DNA from: Methylobacterium mesophilicum SR1.6/6
GTDB taxonomy: Bacteria > Pseudomonadota > Alphaproteobacteria > Rhizobiales > Beijerinckiaceae
Length of the DNA stretch: 64,000 nucleotides
Direction: 5' to 3'
NCBI RefSeq assembly: GCF_000364445.2
Contig: NZ_CP043538.1
Location: 6,491,180-6,555,179, forward strand
Part shown: positions 58,719-64,000 of the stretch, piece after piece
Layout of the letters: each line of letters starts with the position of its first letter
How positions within the stretch are numbered: position 1 is the stretch's first letter
Translations under genes and position numbers: made by a program
Notes under the pieces: generated by a model
The model's database searches: none
The model's input: the letters and a program-made list of their open reading frames with translations, nothing else
Told to the model about the DNA's origin: nothing

Positions 58719-58940
58719 CTATGCTGTGACGGGTTCCATTCGCCGAGCGGTCCAGACAACCTTACCGGCCTCATCCCTCAGGATCGCAACCCCTGATCGA
58801 CCTGCGAGTAGCTGGGAGAACCAAGCTTCGGAGTCCGCGATCGCATCGGCTTCCGTCGGCGCGTGAATCTGTTCACTCGCGACCGAGATCCCGCTCATAC
58901 AGCGGCGATGGACGGAGCATTCGAGGTGGAACACAGCCAT
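58719..58940 (-). CDS. Small protein of unknown function
   Basis: The 73-residue protein reads MAVFHLECSVHRRCMSGISV, then ADSEAWFSQLLAGRSGVAIL and DEAGKVVWTARRMEPV. The ending 'DExGxVVWTAR' is seen in several lineage-specific small proteins. No ribosome site of note. Confidence 0.5.
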   Translation of the reverse strand: MAVFHLECSVHRRCMSGISVASEQIHAPTEADAIADSEAWFSQLLAGRSGVAILRDEAGKVVWTARRMEPVTA

Positions 58941-59105
58941 CCATTCTCGGAAGCAATCCGCCTGCCATGAAGCGGCGACATTGCACCGTCGTCTTCCCCT
59001 GGCAGACCTTGAGGCGCATCTTACGCAGGCGGCGAGTCATGGCCTTAGCAGTCTGGGGCCGGCTCGTCAGTCGCTAGAGGCTCTCAGCCGGGCAAGGTCA
59101 CCGCC

Positions 59106-59333
59106 ATGCGCATGCAGATCTTGGTTTGGCTGCGCCGTTGGGCGGGTAGGCGCAAACCTGTCCGCCATTCTGGCATCTTGGAGGCTGTAGCAGCCCTACG
59201 TGCAGGCGGGCTCAAAGTGGTGCCGTATCAAGACAGGGACGGCTTTCAGCACTGGCGGATGGGTGATTTCATCATGACGGAGGCTGCGGTCGTCCAGCTT
59301 GCCGTGGGCAGGGGGATGCTCGGCGACCGCTAA
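59106..59333 (+). CDS. Small protein of unknown function
   Basis: The 75-residue frame has a basic N-terminus (MRMQILVWLRRWAGRRKPVR), then AVAALRAGGLKVVPYQDRDG and HWRMGDFIMTEAAVVQLAVG. The second half looks like a small winged helix or zinc-free DNA-binding fold. Weak support. Confidence 0.45.
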   Translation: MRMQILVWLRRWAGRRKPVRHSGILEAVAALRAGGLKVVPYQDRDGFQHWRMGDFIMTEAAVVQLAVGRGMLGDR

Positions 59334-59372
59334 GCACGAATGTTGGGATCGTGATGGCTGTGGGAGGTCGCG

Positions 59373-59576
59373 ATGGCTGATGAACAGAACGGCGCCAAAC
59401 CCTCTTCTACGCAGGACGTCGCTGCCAGCGAGAACGCCAGCAAGACACGACTCGTCGAAGACGGCGGCCCGTCTGAGCAGTCGCAGGTCCCAGACGCCGC
59501 GACCGACGATCAGACGCCTGACACGGTTCCCGAAGCCGAGAAGCCCGGCCTCGTCGACTCGGTAAAGGGGATGTAG
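59373..59576 (+). CDS. Acidic low-complexity protein
   Basis: GGGAGG precedes the ATG. The 67-residue product is rich in Asp, Glu, Pro, Ser and Thr (SSTQDVAASENASKTRLVED; ATDDQTPDTVPEAEKPGLVD) and is probably disordered. Unknown function. Confidence 0.6.
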   Translation: MADEQNGAKPSSTQDVAASENASKTRLVEDGGPSEQSQVPDAATDDQTPDTVPEAEKPGLVDSVKGM

Positions 59577-59747
59577 GCGTTCAGTCCGCCACCCGCCTGC
59601 GTCATCTGCGGCCGGCGGTTTTGCAGGATCTGTTTAAAAGGGCGACGCACCCCGTCAGGAGCGCGCCGCTAGTCGGCCCGCGGTCTCACTGACGAGCCAG
59701 AAACCCTTGGCAATCGGCAGGCCAGACTGGGCGACCCGGGCAACGGA

Positions 59748-59900
59748 TCAGGTCGGCTGCACCTCAGTGTCCTCAACCTCTGGATCGTCTTCTTCCGGCA
59801 CGATGGGCTTTGGCGAGGGCTCGATTTCATCGAGGCGCGAGGGGTCTTCGATCAAAGCGCCAGGATCTTCTCCCGGCATCGGGGTGTCAGCCTGCATCAT
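59748..59900 (-). CDS. 50-residue acidic Pro-rich protein
   Basis: GGAGG precedes two consecutive ATGs at 59900 and 59897. The product MMQADTPMPGEDPGALIEDP continues SRLDEIEPSPKPIVPEEDDP. It is probably disordered. Function unknown. Confidence 0.55.
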   Translation of the reverse strand: MMQADTPMPGEDPGALIEDPSRLDEIEPSPKPIVPEEDDPEVEDTEVQPT

Positions 59901-60304
59901 GGTGTGCGCCTCCGTGCTCTGGAGCCTACGTTCCGCGATCCGCTGCGTTCCCCGGCATAGTCTGAGGTGCGTCCGGACATCACCATCGTCCGATTCCGGC
60001 TCAGACCCCGTCCTTGAACAGGTTGCCGCATAGAAGCTGGCGATTCCGGCCACGTCGCTCCTGTCAGGATTCTCGCGTGGGGGTGGGCGAGCTGTGCTAT
60101 GCGGTGAGAGTCTGCAGCTGATCAACAGGAGGAACGCGCCCGATTCAGGCGAAGCTCGTCGGCTGGGACGAGACTCTGCGGCAGAATATTTGGACCGCCT
60201 GCATAATCGGCGCGCACGAGCGCGATCTTAACCACGCCGAACTGTCGCCGACTCTCAAAAGCTCCGGTCTTGAACTGTCTCTCGCAAAATCCAGTTCTCG
60301 GAGG

Positions 60305-61381
60305 ATGTTGCAGCGTGGTCCCATCTATGTGGGCGACCTGAAGCCCGTTGGCGTGGCCCGGCCCCTCGCGGTCGTAAGGCCCGGTGCTTCTCTGTCATCT
60401 CTGGCTACCATCTCGATTTCCTGCCTCTCTACCCTCACACTGCTCGCCCTGGGCGCAGCTTGGCTTGTCCCCCACAGCGATTGGACTTCGATGATGTCCG
60501 TTCGGCAGCCGGCATCAGTGTCATCTGCTCGGCCACAATCCCCATCCACTTTCCCAACCTGGGTTGAAGTCCCTCACCTGACGGGCCCACTCTCCCAAGC
60601 AAACGATCCAGATGCCTTCTCCGGCGCCGACAGACCCCGCACCTTCCTGGATCCTGATCCTGCGGACGCCGTCGAGCCGCTGGTCCACCTGCCACCACGC
60701 GTCAACCCGCGCCTTCCGCTGATCGGCCGCGCACCGCTCGATGCTGCGCATCTGACACACGAGCGGCCGCCGGCCTGGAACGAACGCCCCGATCGCCAAG
60801 ACATCGCAAAGGCAGCCCCGCCATCGGTGGTGGCAACGCTCGAACCGGACGTGCCGCCACCATCGCAACATCCAGCGGAGACGAGGACGACGCGGACACT
60901 GCCGGCTGATCCAGTGCCGACGTTGATCCTGCCACCGCGATCGACACAGGCGCGGGCCCCGACCGAAGTCATCGTTCGCTCCGCACCGGCGATCACCACC
61001 GCGCCCCCGCTCGGACACGTAGCGACTCTCAGTCCCGATCCTGCGCAGCAGGTGGTGGATCGAGCCAGCACGACCGCGCCGCCGCGAGAAGTGGGCACCG
61101 TCGAGGTGCCGGTCCTGAACCCGGGACCAGCACGGCACGCACGGGCGCTGCGACGGCCAAAATCGGCACCAGCGGCTTCGCGGCCTCGGGTGCCCGGCCG
61201 CGACACCGACCAGACGGCGAGCATCATCAGCCGGCCGACCTCGGCGGCGGGGCGGATCGATGCCGGCGCGGTCGCACAGGCCTCCATGCACCGGGCGCGA
61301 GCCAATCGCCCCACCTCCTCCCCCACTGCCGCACCGTCCTCTCCCTGGACGTTGCCACCCGCCCTCGCGCCGACGGACTAG
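60305..61381 (+). CDS. Membrane-anchored Pro-rich protein
   Basis: The 358-residue protein has one membrane helix (residues about 32-53, LATISISCLSTLTLLALGAA) and then some 300 residues rich in Pro, Ala, Thr and Arg (PPRVNPRLPLIGRAPLD, ATLEPDVPPPSQHPAETRTT). It looks like an extracytoplasmic disordered region. The reading frame is open for about 180 bases upstream of the ATG and carries AGGAGG at 60127-60132 but no standard start there. Opposite-strand frames are also long because of codon bias; the plus frame was preferred for its membrane helix. Confidence 0.55.
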   Translation: MLQRGPIYVGDLKPVGVARPLAVVRPGASLSSLATISISCLSTLTLLALGAAWLVPHSDWTSMMSVRQPASVSSARPQSPSTFPTWVEVPHLTGPLSQANDPDAFSGADRPRTFLDPDPADAVEPLVHLPPRVNPRLPLIGRAPLDAAHLTHERPPAWNERPDRQDIAKAAPPSVVATLEPDVPPPSQHPAETRTTRTLPADPVPTLILPPRSTQARAPTEVIVRSAPAITTAPPLGHVATLSPDPAQQVVDRASTTAPPREVGTVEVPVLNPGPARHARALRRPKSAPAASRPRVPGRDTDQTASIISRPTSAAGRIDAGAVAQASMHRARANRPTSSPTAAPSSPWTLPPALAPTD

Positions 61382-61429
61382 CGCGATGCCGCGGCCCCTC
61401 GTTCACCCCCGCGAAGAAGGAAAGCCGTG

Positions 61430-61969
61430 ATGTCCATACGTTCGATCTGCTGCGCTGCCCTCGTCTCTGCCTTGGCTGGCCCTGCGCTGGCTCAGGATGC
61501 GCCCGCCGCACCGGATACCTCGGCCGCCACATGGCAGATGCCTTGGCAGATCGCGCCGATCGGGGCAGCCTCTATGTCGGCTGGTGAGCAGACCATTCTG
61601 TCGATGGTGCCTGGAACCGGCTTGGTGAAGGGGACAGCCGTGGCCCTTCAATCCATCGGACAGCCTTTGCCGCAGGTGCCGGGCCGCAACCGCACCGTCG
61701 ATACCTGTCGCGCGGTCGTCATGAGCGAAGCTGGCAAAGCCGGCATGAAGCAGGTCGAAGCAGTCTCAATGGGCGCGGACAAGACGGACAAGAAGGGTGA
61801 CTACTTCGCGCCGGTGCTGTTCCGCATCACCTACGACCGGCCGATGATGTACGAGGTGCGCCAGGCGACGATGATCTGCATCGTGAACCGCAAGGGCGCC
61901 ATCGTCGACGCCTACATGCCGGCCGACGAGTCGGTCGTCACACAGTGGACGGCCCTCGGTCGCCGATGA
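61430..61969 (+). CDS. Exported protein of unknown function
   Basis: AGGA precedes the ATG at 61430. The 179-residue protein has a signal peptide (SICCAALVSALAGPALAQDA, cleaved after LAQ). The mature part has TVDTCRAVVMSEAGKAGMKQ, YFAPVLFRITYDRPMMYEVR and MICIVNRKGAIVDAYMPADE. Two Cys could pair. It looks like a compact periplasmic domain of an uncharacterised family. Confidence 0.7.
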   Translation: MSIRSICCAALVSALAGPALAQDAPAAPDTSAATWQMPWQIAPIGAASMSAGEQTILSMVPGTGLVKGTAVALQSIGQPLPQVPGRNRTVDTCRAVVMSEAGKAGMKQVEAVSMGADKTDKKGDYFAPVLFRITYDRPMMYEVRQATMICIVNRKGAIVDAYMPADESVVTQWTALGRR

Positions 61970-62217
61970 GGCGATTGCGTCCATCCCGGGACAGCTTCCG
62001 GCCGACGTCGGTGACGGCCGCCTAACCGAGCATAGGCATGATGCTGTTGGGTCTCGTTGCGTATCGGCCCACCACTGGTGTGATCGGACGCTCCCCCGCC
62101 CCGTGAGCAGATCGGGGCGGGGACGAGCGGCCATGCCTGGCATTCGGTCGCGCAACTGCGCTTGACCTTGAGCGTTGGGAAAGCACGGCCATATAGCCAT
62201 CCCACCAAGGTCTTCAC

Positions 62218-62298
62218 ATGCTGCTTATCTCGTCCCTGGTGGCGGGCACGTTCGTGCTCGCCACATCGTTCTCGCTCATCGCCGTCCTGACCGACTAA
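62218..62298 (+). CDS. 26-residue single-helix membrane peptide
   Basis: AAGG lies eight bases before the ATG. The product MLLISSLVAGTFVLATSFSL then IAVLTD is one hydrophobic helix with an acidic end. It is short but resembles the small membrane peptides (KdpF-, CydX-like in form). Standing alone it may be spurious. Confidence 0.35.
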   Translation: MLLISSLVAGTFVLATSFSLIAVLTD

Positions 62299-62352
62299 CT
62301 CACGGCCGAGCGGCGGCTCACGAGCCGACCCCGCGCCGTCAGAGCAGCCCGT

Positions 62353-62790
62353 ATGGCTTCGGCACCCAACAGCACTGCATCTCTGATGCCTTCGATAGCG
62401 TCGCGGTTTGGGCTGCTCCTCGCACTCATGCTGCCCAGCGTGGCCGTGGCGGAGACCACGCCCCTGAACGTGCCGATCCTGATGCACGGCTCGATCGGCG
62501 ACGATGCTTGTCCTGAGAACGGGCGTATCGTCGAGGTCGGCCCGAAGCCCGAAAGCTTCCTGCCCGTGCAGAGCGGGCCGGGCGAAGCGCCTTTCCGCGA
62601 GATCGGGCGCCTGCACGACGGCGATATGGTTGTGGTCTGCGAGAAGCTTGGGCCATGGGTAGGTGTCGTCTACGGGGCGGCCCTACTCGGCTGCCGGACG
62701 ACGATCCTTGTACCCGTCGAGCAGGCGTACACCGGTCCTTGTGATCACGGCTGGGTCATGGCCCGCAACGTGAACATCGATCCGAAGTAG
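62353..62790 (+). CDS. Exported SH3-like domain protein
   Basis: The frame encodes up to 145 residues with a signal peptide (RFGLLLALMLPSVAVAET) that starts best from the internal ATG at 62386. The mature part has FREIGRLHDGDMVVVCEKLG then WVGVVYG, and GWVMARNVNIDP. The G-x-x-V-x-V-C-E...W-x-x-V-x-Y and 'GWVxxxxV' pattern is a bacterial SH3 domain, which binds peptidoglycan or periplasmic partners. Confidence 0.72.
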   Translation: MASAPNSTASLMPSIASRFGLLLALMLPSVAVAETTPLNVPILMHGSIGDDACPENGRIVEVGPKPESFLPVQSGPGEAPFREIGRLHDGDMVVVCEKLGPWVGVVYGAALLGCRTTILVPVEQAYTGPCDHGWVMARNVNIDPK

Positions 62791-62854
62791 CGCAGCTCTT
62801 TCTCCGAAGCCGTGCGCAAGAGTTCGCTAACGCTGCCGCTCCACGCTAGCGGGC

Positions 62855-63049
62855 ATGTCAAAGCGTACCACCCGCACCCTGCGCGCTTGCCTCTGGGTCG
62901 CCGCCCTCGTGCTGTGCTGCTTCTCCGCGGCCATGCTGGTCGAAGCGAATAGGCCGAAAACAGGGGATCAACGCCTCGTCGGCGATCCTGCTGTCACGGG
63001 GTCGGTCGTGGGCATGCGTTGGTGTGGCGCTGCCTCATGGTGTCGCTGA
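62855..63049 (+). CDS. Small exported or membrane protein
   Basis: The 64-residue protein has a basic start (MSKRTTRTLRACLWVAALVL) and a hydrophobic helix, then NRPKTGDQRLVGDPAVTGSV. A cleavage or anchor at residue 30 is possible. Function unknown. Confidence 0.5.
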   Translation: MSKRTTRTLRACLWVAALVLCCFSAAMLVEANRPKTGDQRLVGDPAVTGSVVGMRWCGAASWCR

Positions 63050-63142
63050 TCATCGACTGTCCCATCGACAAGCCCGTCGATAGGCTTCGCCGCGGCCTTG
63101 ATCGTCGACAAGGCAGCGTTGCTCCGGGCGGTAGCAGCACGG

Positions 63143-63385
63143 CTATGCCAAGTCTGTCTGCGATTTAGGTTCGTGGTCTTCGAGGAGGGCACCGATGAGC
63201 CGCCAAAGCGCGCGGTGCTCCGGGCCACCACGATCGGCTGCTAGGAAGGCGGACAACGCGATGTCGGTGGTATGGCCGCCTGAAGCCGGATTGGCTTCGT
63301 GCCGGACGAAGCTTCGCTCATCGGTGGGATCACGCAGAAGGACCCAGCGATCACCGTTCGAGCTAGCGTAGAGGACCCGACCCAA
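63143..63385 (-). CDS. Small protein with GDxWxLxRD pattern, unknown function
   Basis: The frame has LYASSNGDRWVLLRDPTDER, then HEANPASGGHTTDIALSAFL and GPEHRALWRLIGALL. This pattern (NGDxWxLxRDPxxxxxxVxHxxNxxSGGxxxxIxxxxFL ... GPEHxAL) is a common uncharacterised Rhizobiales family. The start is uncertain; TTG at 63385 is the last in-frame possibility before the conserved part. Confidence 0.6.
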   Translation of the reverse strand: MGRVLYASSNGDRWVLLRDPTDERSFVRHEANPASGGHTTDIALSAFLAADRGGPEHRALWRLIGALLEDHEPKSQTDLA

Positions 63386-63401
63386 GGTCTGCGCCGTTCG
63401 T

Positions 63402-63572
63402 CTAATGGACGGACTGGCCGAGATAGGCTGCGACGCTGGTGGCGCGCGAACCGACCATCCGCACGGCCTTGCGTAAACGCTCCTCGGTGACCCCGAAGCG
63501 CAGCGCCCAATGCTCGCGAGCGGCGCGGTCGAACACGTCGATGTGGGCCTTGTCGTGCATCTCGGTGGGCAT
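63402..63572 (-). CDS. DUF3606-type small protein
   Basis: The 56-residue protein has HIDVFDRAAREHWALRFGVT then EERLRKAVRMVGSRATSVAA. It matches the protein at 38767-38955, including the RKAVRMVGSR core. It lies directly upstream of the minus-strand small gene at 63143-63385 and may be cotranscribed with it. Confidence 0.72.
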   Translation of the reverse strand: MPTEMHDKAHIDVFDRAAREHWALRFGVTEERLRKAVRMVGSRATSVAAYLGQSVH

Positions 63573-63783
63573 CGTCGGATCCAACAGGGTTCTGGCCGCG
63601 TCAGGAGTCCGGCTTCCAACCCCGAAGCGCCATCCTGGTTGCAGGCGTATCTCAGCAATTCACCGCATTCTGGAGCGGGCGGTTCAATCGGGGGATTGAG
63701 CGGCAGGCTGCGGCTGTAAAGTCACGGTTAGCTATCGCGGAGGTTCCGCTGGAACGGCGAGCTTGGCCGTTTGTTCTGCCGGT

Positions 63784-64000
63784 ATGGAACACTATCGATC
63801 CACCCTCGGAACGACGGCGATCGCAGTAGTCGGCCTGCTCGCCGCCGCCCATATCCTGCATCCGGGCAACTATGAGCGATCGGATCGTAGATCGCGGGTC
63901 GTCACGGTGGCTTTTGAGTCGCCGTCTCGGCCTACCATCTGGACCGATCCGCCGACGAAGCTACACGGCAGCGAGCCCGCGATGCTGATGGCCGATAGCG
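63784..64000 (+). CDS. Start of an exported protein, cut by window edge
   Basis: An ATG at 63784 opens a frame that runs off the end of the window. It begins MEHYRSTLGTTAIAVVGLLA with a signal-anchor helix (GTTAIAVVGLLAAAHIL), then NYERSDRRSRVVTVAFESPS. Seventy-two codons are visible. Family not recognisable from this part. Confidence 0.5.
   Translation, partial: MEHYRSTLGTTAIAVVGLLAAAHILHPGNYERSDRRSRVVTVAFESPSRPTIWTDPPTKLHGSEPAMLMADS

Noticed and set aside
60521..61326. Two long minus-strand frames opposite the Pro-rich protein
   Set aside because: Both are Arg/Cys/Trp-rich or Gly/Ser-rich without motifs, and neither has a ribosome site. The plus frame has a membrane helix, but the choice is not certain.
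63398..63440. CCGTTCGTCTAATGGAC, resembling the start of a tRNA-Glu
   Set aside because: No anticodon or T-arm follows, and the sequence lies between two small coding genes.

Overview
The window is high-GC DNA from an alphaproteobacterium. The best guess is Methylobacterium or a close relative. The reasons are the MeaB GTPase, the FepC/HmuV-type remnants, the DUF2252, DUF3606, DUF6522 and DUF6894-type small proteins, and a density of short lineage-restricted genes and dispersed intergenic repeats that I associate with that genus. The genus is an inference, not something read directly.

Region 1 (1-4.6 kb) is a small-molecule catabolic cluster: two metal-dependent amidohydrolase/decarboxylase-type enzymes, an ACS-type MFS importer, a Rieske ferredoxin and a MarR regulator, with a perfect inverted repeat in the divergent promoter gap. 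Region 2 (4.6-8.7 kb) holds a 37-codon peptide gene with a very strong ribosome binding site, two back-to-back ABC-ATPase remnants, a 28-bp-arm perfect inverted repeat, a C45/AAT-type Ntn hydrolase and a DUF2252 protein. Region 3 (8.8-14.8 kb) holds a CHASE3-PAS hybrid kinase split from its two receivers by a frameshift, then a ferredoxin-like / ferredoxin reductase / cytochrome P450 operon.

Region 4 (15.2-26.8 kb) is a glycosyltransferase island. It has about nine glycosyltransferases of the GT2, GT4, GT8-like, GT29-like and GT1/28 types, a sucrose-phosphate-synthase-like enzyme fused to its own sucrose-phosphatase-like HAD domain, and a methyltransferase. Most genes overlap by 1-11 bases. 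Two near-palindromic direct repeats sit in the divergent promoter between the two arms.

Region 5 (26,883-36,043) is a 9.16-kb segment bounded by 13-bp inverted repeats (GTAATTACCCACG) and flanked by an exact 8-bp direct repeat (GGCGGCAC). This is the signature of IS66-type transposition. It carries cargo that looks chromosomal: an orphan 5S rRNA-like gene with its terminator, an OmpR-type two-component pair, 3-hydroxybutyrate dehydrogenase, a CsbD-like protein, meaB, a DUF900 lipoprotein hydrolase, a DUF533-like protein and a secreted esterase. A transposase tail lies just inside the right end. I consider this the most striking structure in the window.

Region 6 (36-64 kb) is accessory DNA with low gene density: single-domain receivers, DUF3606 proteins, cspA, a transglutaminase, exported small proteins, a Flp pilin, an RMF-like protein, and many 40-120 residue proteins of unknown function, some in paralogous pairs. 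It also contains a 245-bp internally deleted IS5-family element with intact ends and a TTA target duplication, and an AT-rich island of three small membrane proteins plus a DUF6941-type protein. No tRNA gene or CRISPR array was recognised.
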